Shown piece after piece: positions 1-8,184 of a stretch of DNA of 64,000 nt; position 1 is the first letter of the stretch, and each line of letters begins with the position of its first letter. Origin of the DNA: VRUE01 sp045805805 (GTDB lineage Bacteria > Actinomycetota > Thermoleophilia > Solirubrobacterales > 70-9); contig JBJMKO010000102.1 of the NCBI GenBank assembly GCA_045805805.1, forward strand, positions 7,883 to 71,882, read 5' to 3'. The position numbers were made by a program, and so were the translations under genes. The notes beneath the pieces were generated by a model. The model did no database searches, had not been told where the DNA came from, and saw only the letters and a list, made by a program, of their open reading frames with translations.

Positions 1-2
1 CC

Positions 3-419
3 GCAGCGCTGCGCGACCCCGAGCTCCTCGCCGCCGCACTGGAGGCCCACGGCGACCGCGTAGTCGTATCCGTCGACGCTCGCGAGGGCAAGGTCTCCCT
101 GGCCGGCTGGACCGAAGCCAGCGACGTAGACGTCGCTGGCGCCGTCGCCGAACTCAGCGAGCGCGGCGTAGCCCGCTTCCTCTGCACCGCAATCGAGGTA
201 GACGGAACCATGGAGGGCCCCGCCCTCGGCGAGCTGACTCGCATCGCAGCAACCACTAAAGCTCAAATAATCGCCTCAGGTGGAGTCGGCAACCTCTCCC
301 ATCTCGAAGCCCTAGCCCGCAACGCCGCCCCCAACGTAGAGGGCGCCATAGTCGGCCGAGCCCTATACGAGCGCAAGTTCACCGTCGCCGAGGGAATCAC
401 AGCTTTGCGGGCTGAATAG
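3..419 (+). CDS. hisA: HisA-type phosphoribosyl isomerase, 3' part
   Basis: C-terminal part of the HisA/PriA TIM barrel, which isomerises ProFAR to PRFAR in histidine biosynthesis. It is cut by the window edge, so the start is not seen. Visible family signatures are DAREGKVSLAGW, the second-half FLCTAIEVDGTMEGP strand with the catalytic Asp, ASGGVGNL, and the closing GAIVGRALYERKFT. In Actinobacteria this enzyme may also act in tryptophan synthesis (PriA), but the N-terminal half needed to judge that is missing. hisF follows after a 138-bp gap that holds a long inverted repeat. Confidence 0.93.
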   Translation, partial: AALRDPELLAAALEAHGDRVVVSVDAREGKVSLAGWTEASDVDVAGAVAELSERGVARFLCTAIEVDGTMEGPALGELTRIAATTKAQIIASGGVGNLSHLEALARNAAPNVEGAIVGRALYERKFTVAEGITALRAE

Positions 420-533
420 AGGCCACCCCGGCAGGGGTGGAACGTCTTGTACTTTTTCGCCGGTGCGCGCCCGTGCGCCCAGCAATCGCCGCCCCACGAA
501 AAAGTTAAGTGGAACCCCTGCCGGGGTGGCCTC
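419..533. repeat. Family A inverted repeat, copy 1
   Basis: About 115 bp starting at the hisA stop codon. The outer arms are GAGGCCACCCCGGCAGGGGT and its near-complement CCCCTGCCGGGGTGGCCTC. Inside them lies CTTGTACTTTTTCG paired with CGAAAAAGTTAAGTG around a variable loop of about 35 bp. The same architecture recurs at 1316-1426 and, in opposite orientation, at 21743-21859, so this is a dispersed palindromic element and not a gene-specific terminator. Confidence 0.85.
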
Positions 534-557
534 TCTCCCTCTAGCTACGCTCCACAC

Positions 558-1316
558 ATGCTCCTCAAGCGAGTAATCCCCTGCCTAGACGTAGACGCCG
601 GCCGCGTGGTCAAGGGCACCAACTTCGTCGGCCTGCGCGATGCCGGCGACCCGGTCGAGCTGGCCGAGCGCTACGACGCCGAGGGCGCCGACGAGCTGGT
701 CTTCCTCGACATCACCGCCTCGCACGAGAAGCGCGACACGATCGTCGAGCTGGCGCGGCGCACGGCCGACAACGTCTTCATCCCCTTCACGATCGGCGGC
801 GGCATCCGCTCGGTGCAGGACGCCCAGGCGGTGCTCGATGCAGGTGCCGACAAGGTCTCGGTCAACTCCTCGGCTCTGGCGCGGCCCGAGCTGCTGAGCG
901 AGCTGGCCGACCACTTCGGCGCCCAGTGCGTCGTGATCGCGATCGACGCCAAGCGCGAAGGCGACGCCTGGGGCGTCTACGTCAACGGCGGCCGCAAGAG
1001 GGTCGAGGGTCGTGACGCTGTCGGCTGGGCAAAGGAGGCGGTCGACCGCGGGGCCGGAGAGGTGCTGCTGACCAGCATGGACCGCGATGGCACCAACGAC
1101 GGCTATGACATCCCGCTGACGAGAGCCGTCGCCGACGCGGTTACGGTCCCCGTGATCGCCTCCGGAGGGGCTGGAACCCTGGAGCATCTGAGCGAGGCGA
1201 TCTCCGATGGCGCCGCCGATGCCGTTCTCTGTGCCTCGATCTTCCACTACGGGACCTTTCGAGTTCGCGATGCGAAGGAGCAGCTGGCGGCAGACGGGAT
1301 TCCGGTGCGCCTTTAG
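558..1316 (+). CDS. hisF: Imidazole glycerol phosphate synthase, cyclase subunit
   Basis: 252 aa, full length for HisF, which with HisH makes imidazole glycerol phosphate and AICAR from PRFAR and ammonia. It starts LLKRVIPCLDVDAGRVVKG, containing the catalytic Asp near residue 11. The second catalytic Asp lies in VIAIDAKR, and the phosphate loops are FTIGGGIRS and VIASGGAG. I chose ATG 558 because the open frame upstream only runs through the repeat. It follows hisA. No hisH is visible here; it may lie upstream of the window. Confidence 0.96.
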   Translation: MLLKRVIPCLDVDAGRVVKGTNFVGLRDAGDPVELAERYDAEGADELVFLDITASHEKRDTIVELARRTADNVFIPFTIGGGIRSVQDAQAVLDAGADKVSVNSSALARPELLSELADHFGAQCVVIAIDAKREGDAWGVYVNGGRKRVEGRDAVGWAKEAVDRGAGEVLLTSMDRDGTNDGYDIPLTRAVADAVTVPVIASGGAGTLEHLSEAISDGAADAVLCASIFHYGTFRVRDAKEQLAADGIPVRL

Positions 1317-1426
1317 AGCCCGCCCCGGCAGGGGTGGAACGTCTTGTACTTTTTCGCGAACACCCATTGTCAATCGCCACAGACGCAGCTCGAAAAAGTT
1401 AAGTGGAACCCCTGCCGGGCGGGCTC
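1316..1426. repeat. Family A inverted repeat, copy 2
   Basis: About 111 bp between hisF and the convergent deacetylase gene. It carries the same blocks as copy 1 (CCCCGGCAGGGGTGGAACG, CTTGTACTTTTTCG, CGAAAAAGTTAAGTGGAAC, CCCCTGCCGGG) with an unrelated central loop. It begins with the G of the hisF stop codon, just as copy 1 begins in the hisA stop. Confidence 0.85.
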
Positions 1427-2377
1427 TCAGCCCGAAGCAAGGTCTTCCGCCAGACCGGAAACGCCCGTCGAGCCGAGGATCTCGAAGCGGGCCAGTTCGT
1501 AAGGCTTGTCGCGCGTTGCCTCACCGGGGATCTCGGTGGTGGCGCCGGTGTAGCCGGCTGCTTCGACTGCTTCGATCACCGTTTCGTCAAACTGGCCGGC
1601 CGGGTAGCAGAAGTTCTTCACCGGAGCGCCGTATTCGTGGCGCAGCATTTCGCGGGAGCCGGCTACTTCTTCCTTCAGCTGTTCGGCGTTCAGGGTGGTC
1701 AGGTCGAGGTGGTGGATCGTGTGGGCGGCCAGCTCCCAGCCGGCTTCGATCATCGCTTCGACGTTGCTCGTGTAGAGGTCGGAGCCTTCGGCCTTGAGGT
1801 TGAGCACGCCGGGCCAGCCGTGGCGGCGCAGCTCGGGGAGGGCGTAGGTGAACTGCGGCCGGTAGCCGTCGTCGAAGGAGAGGACGACGGGCTTGGCGGG
1901 CAGCGTCCCACCCCGATACCAGGCGTCCTCGACGGCTTCCAGGGTTACGGCTTCGTAGCCGTGCTCGTCGAGCCAGTCCATCTGGCGGTGGAAGTCGGGC
2001 CGGGTCACGTAGAGCTCGGGGTAGGGGGCGTCGGCGGGCGCGGCCCCCAGCACGTGGTACTCGAGGATCGGCACCGAGCCGGCGTAGGGCTTCCAATCCG
2101 GCTGGGGGGTGGCGTTGCGGACGAGGGGGGATGACGTTTCTCCGCTCGCTTTGCCCTGAGCGCCCCAGGCGCCGGTGCTTTTCGGCTTCGACGTCTTTCC
2201 GTGAGTCGACATCCCCCCAATCGAGGCCACGGCGACGGCGATGGCCACAACTGCGATCGCCAGCGCTGCGCCGGCCCCCCAGCGGCGTCGCCGCAGCTGT
2301 CGCTGCTGGGCCTCCCGTCGGGCTAAGAGGTCGGGTCGCCCGCCGCCGGACCACTCGCTGTCAGGCTGTTCGACCAT
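1427..2377 (-). CDS. Membrane-anchored polysaccharide deacetylase (CE4)
   Basis: 316 aa. A short charged cytoplasmic N-terminus is followed by one membrane segment (about residues 34-54), a Ser/Gly-rich linker and a NodB-type deacetylase domain. Catalytic motifs are visible: VLSFDDGY (metal and base Asp pair) and HTIHHLDLT (metal His pair), followed by FCYPAGQFDE. CE4 enzymes of this layout remove acetyl groups from cell-wall GlcNAc polymers outside the membrane; the exact substrate is not deducible. It is transcribed towards hisF and divergent from the nucleotidyltransferase gene. Confidence 0.88.
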   Translation of the reverse strand: MVEQPDSEWSGGGRPDLLARREAQQRQLRRRRWGAGAALAIAVVAIAVAVASIGGMSTHGKTSKPKSTGAWGAQGKASGETSSPLVRNATPQPDWKPYAGSVPILEYHVLGAAPADAPYPELYVTRPDFHRQMDWLDEHGYEAVTLEAVEDAWYRGGTLPAKPVVLSFDDGYRPQFTYALPELRRHGWPGVLNLKAEGSDLYTSNVEAMIEAGWELAAHTIHHLDLTTLNAEQLKEEVAGSREMLRHEYGAPVKNFCYPAGQFDETVIEAVEAAGYTGATTEIPGEATRDKPYELARFEILGSTGVSGLAEDLASG

Positions 2378-2391
2378 CCGGAGAGGCGATC

Positions 2392-3540
2392 ATGGTAGGC
2401 AACGCGGACATGGCGGCAGCCAAAGACCACAGCGAAAGCATCGCCGAGGCGCTCCAACGCACGCATCCGGAGCTGGATGCCGTGCGCGACGTGGCGACCG
2501 AACCCGTCTATCTCGTCGGCGGCGCGGTGCGCGACCTGCTCCTCGACCGGGGGCGCGCCGACATCGATCTCGTCATCGAGGGCGACGCGGCCGCGCTGGC
2601 GGCTCGGCTCGGCGCCGACGTCGTCTCCCACGAGCGCTTCGCCACCGCCAAGGTGGGGGTGGACGGTCACGAGGTCGACATCGCCGCGACCCGCTCCGAG
2701 ACCTATCCCCATCCGGGAGCGCTGCCGGTGGTGGAGCCGGCGGCCGGTCTCGAGGCCGACCTCGCCCGCCGCGACTTCACGATCAACGCGATGGCGATCC
2801 CGTTGCTCGGTGAGCCGCGTCTGATCGATCCTTACGGCGGCAAGGCCGACCTCGCGGCGGGGCTGTTGCGCGTTCTGCACCCACGCTCTTTCAAGGACGA
2901 CCCGACGCGAGCGCTTCGAGCCGCGCGGTACGCGTCTCGATTCGGATTTGACCTGGAGCCGGAGACGGCGACCCTGCTTCGAGCAGCCGACCTGAGCACG
3001 GTGTCTGCCGACCGCCGCGATGCCGAGCTGCTGCGGCTTGCGGTCGAAGCGAAGGCGCCGAGCGGGTTCGCACGCTTGGCCGAGTGGGGGCTGGTCGACC
3101 TGCGCGAGGGCGGGGTCGAGCTGGCCGCCCGCACAGCCGACCTGCTTGCCTCGGAACCCTGGGAGGACCTGGTGCCTCGCGACCGCGCCCTGTTGGCCGC
3201 GGCCATGGGGCCGCCCGGTCGAGAGCGAGCACTGGCGGAATCGCTTCCGGAGTGCCCGTCGCAGGCAGTGCGGTTGGCAGCCGGTCATGACCCGGTCGAG
3301 CTCGTCCTCGCCCGGGCGCTGGGCGCCGAGTGGCTCGACCGCTATCTGGCCGAGTGGCGTGGCGTCGCCCTGGAGATCGACGGCGAGGACATGATCGCCG
3401 CCGGGGTGCAGGAGGGGCCGGCCGTTGGCCGGGGGCTCAAAGAGGCGCTGCGGCGTAAGCTCGACGGCGAGCTCAGCGGGCGCGAGGAGGAGCTGTCGGT
3501 GGCACTGGAGGCGGCGAGGAGCGGTGATGGAGTGGCGTGA
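2392..3540 (+). CDS. CCA-adding / poly(A) polymerase-type nucleotidyltransferase
   Basis: 382 aa. The N-terminal class II nucleotidyltransferase domain has LVGGAVRDLLLDR followed by the metal-binding pair DIDLVIEG. RRDFTINAMA, then the RNA- and nucleotide-binding DPTRALRAARYASRFGF, complete the signature. The protein maintains tRNA 3' CCA ends, or is a close paralogue (A- or CC-adding); the HD domain of long CCA enzymes is not evident. ATG 2392 has GGAGAGG upstream. It overlaps pgeF by 14 bp. Confidence 0.88.
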   Translation: MVGNADMAAAKDHSESIAEALQRTHPELDAVRDVATEPVYLVGGAVRDLLLDRGRADIDLVIEGDAAALAARLGADVVSHERFATAKVGVDGHEVDIAATRSETYPHPGALPVVEPAAGLEADLARRDFTINAMAIPLLGEPRLIDPYGGKADLAAGLLRVLHPRSFKDDPTRALRAARYASRFGFDLEPETATLLRAADLSTVSADRRDAELLRLAVEAKAPSGFARLAEWGLVDLREGGVELAARTADLLASEPWEDLVPRDRALLAAAMGPPGRERALAESLPECPSQAVRLAAGHDPVELVLARALGAEWLDRYLAEWRGVALEIDGEDMIAAGVQEGPAVGRGLKEALRRKLDGELSGREEELSVALEAARSGDGVA

Positions 3541-4300
3541 GGCGGGCGGCATCCGCTGGCTGGAGGCGGAGCTCCCCGGCGCCACTGCTGCCTTCTCGAC
3601 CCGCATCGGCGGCACCAGCCGGCAACCCTTCGACAGCCTCAACCTCGGTGTGTTCACAGATGACGAGCACGGCGCGGTGGTCGAGAACCGCATTCGCCTC
3701 GCCGCCGCGCTGGGCTTGGAGCCCGAGCGGATCGCGATCGGCCGCCAGGTCCATGGTGCCGAGCTGGCGACCCACGGCGGCCCGCAGAGCCCGCGCCCGT
3801 TCGCCGAGCCCGGCAGCGCGATCCCCGAGGTCGACGGCCACGTCACCGCGGAGGATTCACTCGCCCTGCTCGTCTTCGCCGCCGACTGCCTCCCGATCGC
3901 GCTCGCCGGTCCCGGCGGAGTGGCGATGCTGCACTGCGGCTGGCGCGGCCTGGCGGCGGGGATAGTCGCCCGCGGCGTCGAGGCGACCGGCGCCACCGAC
4001 GCCGCGATCGGCCCAGGCATAGGCCCCTGCTGCTACGAGGTGGGCGAGGAGGTCCTCGCCCACCTCCCACAGCCGTCGATGGGCCGAAAACCGGACTCCG
4101 GCTCCGGAAATAGGCCCGTCGACCGCCTCGATTTGGCTGTGGTTGCCTGCCGGATGTTGAGCAAAGCCGGGGTGGAGCGGGTCGAGTCTTGCGGGATCTG
4201 CACGAGCTGCGAGGCCGGGCTCTTCTTCTCCCACCGCCGGGATGCCGGTCGCACAGGCCGCCAGGCCGGCCTTGTCTGGCGCGACCGGGAGGCCGGCTGA
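3527..4300 (+). CDS. pgeF: Laccase-domain purine nucleosidase/peptidoglycan editing factor PgeF (YfiH)
   Basis: 257 aa, typical for the DUF152/YfiH family. Metal-ligand and active-site motifs are visible: RQVHGAEL, VFAADCLPI and MLHCGWRGLAAGIV, with a C-terminal SCGICTSCEAG and FFSHRRD. Members phosphorolyse or deaminate adenosine and have been linked to muropeptide editing. It sits between the nucleotidyltransferase and yggS, overlapping the former, which is the usual pgeF-yggS-sepF order next to division genes. Start ATG 3527 is chosen by the overlap. Confidence 0.92.
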   Translation: MEWREAGGIRWLEAELPGATAAFSTRIGGTSRQPFDSLNLGVFTDDEHGAVVENRIRLAAALGLEPERIAIGRQVHGAELATHGGPQSPRPFAEPGSAIPEVDGHVTAEDSLALLVFAADCLPIALAGPGGVAMLHCGWRGLAAGIVARGVEATGATDAAIGPGIGPCCYEVGEEVLAHLPQPSMGRKPDSGSGNRPVDRLDLAVVACRMLSKAGVERVESCGICTSCEAGLFFSHRRDAGRTGRQAGLVWRDREAG

Positions 4301-4301
4301 G

Positions 4302-4934
4302 GTGCCCGGCTTGATCCACGGCCTCGACCCGGCCAAGATCGCCACCAACCTCGAGCGAGCGCGCACGCTCGCGGGCCCCGAGGTCGAGATCCTCGCGGCG
4401 ACGAAGTACGTGCCGCTCGAGGAGATGGACGCTCTCGCCGAGGCCGGGGTCACGCTGGTCGGAGAGAACCGCCGGCAGGAGATGGTCGCCAAGCGTGAGC
4501 GCTGGGGCGACGCCTTCGAGTGGGACTTCATCGGCAACCTGCAGAGCCGCAAGGTGAAGCAGCTCCTGCCCCTCTGCCGCCTGATCCACTCGGTCGCCAC
4601 CGACTCTGCCCTCGAGCAGCTGGGAAAGCACGGCGGCTCCGACACCGAGGTCCTGATCGAGGTCAACATCGCCGGCGAGGAGGCCAAGGGCGGCGTAGCT
4701 CCCGAAGAGCTGGAAGCCTTCATAGAGCGCTGCCCGGTCCGGGTGGGGGGCCTGATGACGATGCCCCCCTTCAGTCAGGATCCGGAGGCTTCACGTCCCT
4801 ACTTCGCCGGGCTCAGGAAGCTTTCCGAAAAGCACGGGCTAGAGCGTCTCTCCATGGGAACGTCACAGGATTGGGAGGTTGCGATCCAGGAGGGTGCAAC
4901 GATCATCCGCTTGGGCACCGCGCTCTACATCTAA
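4302..4934 (+). CDS. YggS-family pyridoxal phosphate homeostasis protein
   Basis: 210 aa, PLP-binding alanine-racemase-like barrel. The PLP lysine lies in ILAATKYVPLEEMDAL, followed by LVGENRRQEM, WDFIGNLQSRKVK, the metal-free LIEVNIAGEEAKGGV, LMTMPPF and LSMGTSQDWEVAI near the end. These proteins buffer PLP and affect amino-acid pools. GTG 4302 lies immediately after the pgeF stop codon, implying coupled translation. The usual neighbour sepF follows. Confidence 0.92.
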   Translation: MPGLIHGLDPAKIATNLERARTLAGPEVEILAATKYVPLEEMDALAEAGVTLVGENRRQEMVAKRERWGDAFEWDFIGNLQSRKVKQLLPLCRLIHSVATDSALEQLGKHGGSDTEVLIEVNIAGEEAKGGVAPEELEAFIERCPVRVGGLMTMPPFSQDPEASRPYFAGLRKLSEKHGLERLSMGTSQDWEVAIQEGATIIRLGTALYI

Positions 4935-4955
4935 CGCATCTCCGGGCAGGTGGCG

Positions 4956-5040
4956 CGGTCTTGGGGGACCACCCCGAGGAGGCGGCAAAGCCGCCCCCGC
5001 AGCGGGTGGTGGGACCAAGACCGTGACAGGACCCGCCCGG
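4956..5040. repeat. Family B inverted repeat, copy 1 (reverse orientation)
   Basis: Intergenic yggS-sepF palindrome. Outer arms CGGTCTTGG and CCAAGACCG enclose GGGACCACCCCGAGGA, an inner GGCGGC-AAA-GCCGCC hairpin and GGGTGGTGGG, followed by TGACAGGACCCGCC. Its reverse complement aligns with the repeats at 17567-17660 and inside rpsB at 9117-9207. Confidence 0.75.
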
Positions 5041-5119
5041 CCATCGCGCATGAGCCCGCTGGGCATGAGCCATAATTACTAAAGGAATTGGCCTATCAGG
5101 GCCGAAACACGCGATAACC

Positions 5120-5665
5120 ATGGCCCTACGCGATACATGGCATAGAGCGCTGGTCTACTTCGGCCTTGCCGAGGACCACGACTACGGCCCCGAATACGAG
5201 GACGAATTCGAGCCGGAGACCGGCACCGAGGAGGCTGTCGGAGGGCGCCGCGAGTCCGGCCAGGTGCGCCGCTTGCCGAGCGTCCGGCGTTCGCGTCGCG
5301 ACGAGATCGACGACATCTTCGCCGACGACGAGCCGATCGCGGCCTCGCGCACGCGCACGCTGCGCCCCGTCGGCAACGGCGACTCCGATGTCCAGGTCCA
5401 CCTCGTCATCCCGCGCAACTTCAACGACGCCCAGCAGGTCGCCGACCAGTTCAAGCGGTCGGTGCCAGTCATCCTCAATCTGCAGACGACCGATCACGAG
5501 CTCTCGAAGCGGATGATCGACTTCTGCTCGGGGTTGACCTATTCCCTGGACGGGGGGATGCAGCGGATTGCCGAGAAGATCTTTCTGCTTACGCCGCGGA
5601 ACGTGGAGGTTTCGGCGGAGGAGAAGGCTCGGCTGCTGGACAAAGGGTTCTTCAACCAGTCTTAG
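5120..5665 (+). CDS. sepF: Cell division protein SepF
   Basis: 181 aa. It has an N-terminal amphipathic membrane-targeting segment (about 1-15), an acidic linker, then the SepF/DUF552 core from about residue 90: VHLVIPRNFNDAQQVAD, VPVILNLQTTD, RMIDFCSGLTYSLDGG and IFLLTPRNVEVS. SepF tethers FtsZ to the membrane and is the FtsZ anchor in Actinobacteria without FtsA. It follows yggS, separated by a repeat. An A/T-rich stretch (about 5070-5084) just upstream could hold a promoter, but no clear -35/-10 pair was identified. Confidence 0.95.
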   Translation: MALRDTWHRALVYFGLAEDHDYGPEYEDEFEPETGTEEAVGGRRESGQVRRLPSVRRSRRDEIDDIFADDEPIAASRTRTLRPVGNGDSDVQVHLVIPRNFNDAQQVADQFKRSVPVILNLQTTDHELSKRMIDFCSGLTYSLDGGMQRIAEKIFLLTPRNVEVSAEEKARLLDKGFFNQS

Positions 5666-5678
5666 CGTTGGGATGTGG

Positions 5679-5796
5679 GGGAGGGTCGGGTGGCCTCGCC
5701 CGCGGGCTGACTTTTTCGCCCCAGCGCAGTAACTGCCGAGCCGGGTCAGGGCGAAAAAGGGAGCGCCGCCCGCGGGCGAGGCCACCCGACCCTCCC
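5679..5796. repeat. Long nested inverted repeat between sepF and proC
   Basis: Outer arms of 29 bp (5679-5707 and 5768-5796) are perfectly complementary; each carries GGTCGGGTGGCCTCGCCCGC or its complement. Inside, CTTTTTCGCC (5711-5720) pairs with GGCGAAAAAG (5750-5759). The inner CTTTTTCG/CGAAAAAG pair matches family A, but the outer arms differ. No T-tract follows, so a simple intrinsic terminator is unlikely. Confidence 0.85.
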
Positions 5797-5822
5797 GGTC
5801 AACCGTGGCTAGGCTGCGCTGC

Positions 5823-6563
5823 ATGATCATCGGCTTTTGTGGATCCGGGAACATGGCGGCCGCAATGGCACGTGGCCTTCAGGGCGAGGTCGACGACTTG
5901 CTGTTCAGTGACAGCGGATCGGGGCGTGCGGTGGAGCGTGCGGCGGAGCTTGGTGGTGAGGCGGTTGGCTCGAATAGTGAGCTTGCCCAGAGGGCTGACG
6001 TGGTGGTGCTTGCCGTGAAGCCCGCGCGGCTGGATCAGGTGGCATCGGAGCTTGGTGGGGCGAAGATGATCGTCTCGTTGCTTGGGGCCACGTCGTTGGA
6101 TCGGGTTCGGGGGGCTTTTCCTGACTCAGAGGTCATCCGGGTCATGCCTAACGTGGGGGTTGAGGTCCGCAAAGGTGTGCTCTGCGTGGCGGGGGAGCCT
6201 GATGCTGTAGTTCGGTCGCTGCTCGACGGGCTTGGGCATGTGGTTGAGCTTCCCGACTCTCAGTTCGATGCCGCCACCGCGGTTATGGGCTGTGCGCCGG
6301 CCTATTTGGCGCTGGCGATTGAGGCGATCGCCGATGCCGGGGCTGCCGCTGGACTGGACGAGGAGCTTGCTCGGGAGCTGGTAGTTGAGACGACCGCGGG
6401 GACCGCGGAGCTGCTGCGGGTTCGCCATCCTGCCGATGTGCGCAAGGCCGTCGCTTCGCCGGGGGGGAGCACCGAGGCTGGATTGGAGGCTCTCGACCGG
6501 GAGGGGGCGCGGGAGGCGTTCGAGGCTGCCGTGCGGGCCTCGCTGGAGAGGATGCGCGGGTGA
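5823..6563 (+). CDS. proC: Pyrroline-5-carboxylate reductase
   Basis: 246 aa. N-terminal Rossmann NAD(P)-binding IIGFCGSGNMAAAM, VVVLAVKPARLDQV, then VIRVMPNVGVEVRKGV and the C-terminal dimerisation helix with ATAVMGCAPAYLALAIEA and VASPGGSTEAGLEALD. It catalyses the last step of proline synthesis. It follows sepF, as in many Gram-positive dcw clusters, and overlaps yggT by 4 bp (GTGA), so the two are translated together. Compared with its neighbours, codon use is slightly less G/C-restricted at third positions. Confidence 0.95.
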   Translation: MIIGFCGSGNMAAAMARGLQGEVDDLLFSDSGSGRAVERAAELGGEAVGSNSELAQRADVVVLAVKPARLDQVASELGGAKMIVSLLGATSLDRVRGAFPDSEVIRVMPNVGVEVRKGVLCVAGEPDAVVRSLLDGLGHVVELPDSQFDAATAVMGCAPAYLALAIEAIADAGAAAGLDEELARELVVETTAGTAELLRVRHPADVRKAVASPGGSTEAGLEALDREGAREAFEAAVRASLERMRG

Positions 6564-6862
6564 TCGCGTTTGCCTTGAGCCGCTTCGACGTGGCCGACTA
6601 CGTCGGTGCGCTCTTCCTCGTCTACATCATCCTGATCCTGATCAACGTGCTGATCTCCTGGGTGCCGCGGATGCCCTACAACCGGGCGCTGCGGGCGACG
6701 CTCGACTTCGTCAAAGAGACGACCGACCCCTACCTGAACCTGTTTCGGCGCTTCCTGCCTCCGCTCGGGGGCGGCGGCATGGCGCTCGACCTCAGCCCGA
6801 TGCTCGGCGTGATCCTGCTCTTCGTCCTGCGCGCCCTCGTTGTCGGCTTGATCGAAGGGTGA
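6560..6862 (+). CDS. YggT family membrane protein
   Basis: 100 aa with two hydrophobic segments (about 10-32 and 80-98) flanking the family loop PYNRALRATLDFVKETTDPYLNLFRRFLPP. YggT proteins sit in the membrane beside division or osmotic-stress genes; a biochemical role is not established. GTG start overlaps proC and its stop overlaps lspA by 4 bp. Confidence 0.9.
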   Translation: MIAFALSRFDVADYVGALFLVYIILILINVLISWVPRMPYNRALRATLDFVKETTDPYLNLFRRFLPPLGGGGMALDLSPMLGVILLFVLRALVVGLIEG

Positions 6863-7314
6863 GCGGCGCGGGCGCCCACGCCTGGCGCCTGGCCGGCGCG
6901 CTCTGCGGTCTCGTCGTCGTCCTCGACCAGGCAGCCAAGGCGCTGGTCGAAGCGCATCTGGTGCCCGGCCAGGACGTCGAGGTCCTCGGGCCGGTCGAAC
7001 TCACCCTCTCCCACAACAGCGGCGTCGCCTTCGGGCTTGCCGCCGGGGGCGGCCTGCGCTTGGTGCTGCTCACCGCCCTGGCCCTGGGGGTCGTCGGCTA
7101 CGTCTTCTCCCGCGACCCGACCCGGCGCTGGATGTGGGTCGCGGCCGGGCTGCTGGCCGGTGGCGCCCTGGGCAACCTCGCCGATCGCATCCGCGCCGAC
7201 GCCGTCACCGACTACATCCAGGTCGGCAGCTGGCCCGCCTTCAACCTCGCCGACGTCGCGGTGACCGCGGGCGTCCTCCTGCTCGCCCTCTCCTATCTGA
7301 GCGAGACGAAATGA
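6859..7314 (+). CDS. lspA: Signal peptidase II (lipoprotein signal peptidase)
   Basis: 151 aa with four membrane segments. Catalytic aspartates are in GALGNLADRIRADAVTDYI and FNLADVAVTAG; the conserved LSHNSGVAFGL is present. It cleaves prolipoprotein signal peptides after lipidation. Start GTG 6859 is set by the 4-bp overlap with yggT. Probable substrates in this window include the cyclophilin-like lipoprotein at 58.1 kb. Confidence 0.95.
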   Translation: MSGAGAHAWRLAGALCGLVVVLDQAAKALVEAHLVPGQDVEVLGPVELTLSHNSGVAFGLAAGGGLRLVLLTALALGVVGYVFSRDPTRRWMWVAAGLLAGGALGNLADRIRADAVTDYIQVGSWPAFNLADVAVTAGVLLLALSYLSETK

Positions 7315-7375
7315 GCTTCCAGTGCGCCTTTTACGGTCTATGCCCAGATAAAGTGCAGCGGAACGGGTTGGGACC

Positions 7376-8053
7376 GTGAATGGCGAGCTGCGCATCGTGC
7401 ATGTCGACGACGATCTCGCGGTGGTCGACAAGCCCGCCGGCATGGTGGTCCATCCGGCGCCGTCGCACCGGGGGCCGACCCTTGTCGACGAGCTTGGCGA
7501 GCTGCTCGGCGGCGGCGCCGACCCGGAGCGGCCCGGGATCGTGCACCGCCTCGACAAGGGGACCAGTGGCCTGCTCGTCGTCGCCCGCGGCGACGATGCC
7601 CACGGGGCGCTGCAGGCCCAGGTCCAGCGGCGCGAGGTCGAACGCGTCTACCTTGCCCTGGCCAGGGGCCGGCTCCCCTCCCGCACCGGCACGATCGACG
7701 CGCCGATCGGCCGTGCCTCCCGCCAGCGCCACCGCATGGCGGTCTCCGGCGCCGCCTCACGTCAGGCGCGGACTCATTTCACCGTGCTGGAGCTGCTCGG
7801 TGCCGAGTCCTACCTCGAGGCCCGCCTGGAGACGGGCCGGACGCACCAGATCCGCGCCCACTTCGCCGCGATCGGCCACCCGCTGGCCGGCGACGTCACC
7901 TACGGCGGCGAGGTCAAGTACGGGCTCGAGCGCCAGTTCCTGCACGCGCACCGGCTTGCCTTCGACCACCCGCGCAGCGGCGAGCGCCTGGCCTTCGTCT
8001 CCGAGCTGCCGGAGGATCTTTCCGCGGCGCTGGAAGCCGCCCGCACCGCCTAG
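7376..8053 (+). CDS. RluA/RluD-family pseudouridine synthase without S4 domain
   Basis: 225 aa. The protein opens almost directly with the catalytic domain (IVHVDDDLAVVDKPAGMVVHP). It contains the catalytic motif HRLDKGTSGLLVVAR, then YLALARG, ETGRTHQIRAHFAAIGHPLAGD and FLHAHRLAFDHP. RluD-type enzymes of lspA-rluD operons normally carry an extra N-terminal S4 RNA-binding domain of 60-80 residues, absent here. GTG 7376 follows lspA after 61 bp. The rRNA or tRNA target site is uncertain. Confidence 0.9.
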   Translation: MNGELRIVHVDDDLAVVDKPAGMVVHPAPSHRGPTLVDELGELLGGGADPERPGIVHRLDKGTSGLLVVARGDDAHGALQAQVQRREVERVYLALARGRLPSRTGTIDAPIGRASRQRHRMAVSGAASRQARTHFTVLELLGAESYLEARLETGRTHQIRAHFAAIGHPLAGDVTYGGEVKYGLERQFLHAHRLAFDHPRSGERLAFVSELPEDLSAALEAARTA

Positions 8054-8184
8054 CCAGGCGACCACGTCTACAATCGGGCGCTCGGAAACCGACCCCCGCA
8101 CGCACCGACTCGGATCCTGACCGGCATCGCGCCGGATCCCGACCAGGGCGACGGGACGTACCACCAAAACAAGGAGCTTTACCC

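Noticed and set aside
447..557. Longer N-terminus for HisF
   Set aside because: The extra codons run through the family A palindrome, and conserved HisF begins at ATG 558.
8069..8074. TACAAT as the rpsB -10 box
   Set aside because: No -35-like hexamer at 16-18 bp upstream; left unannotated.
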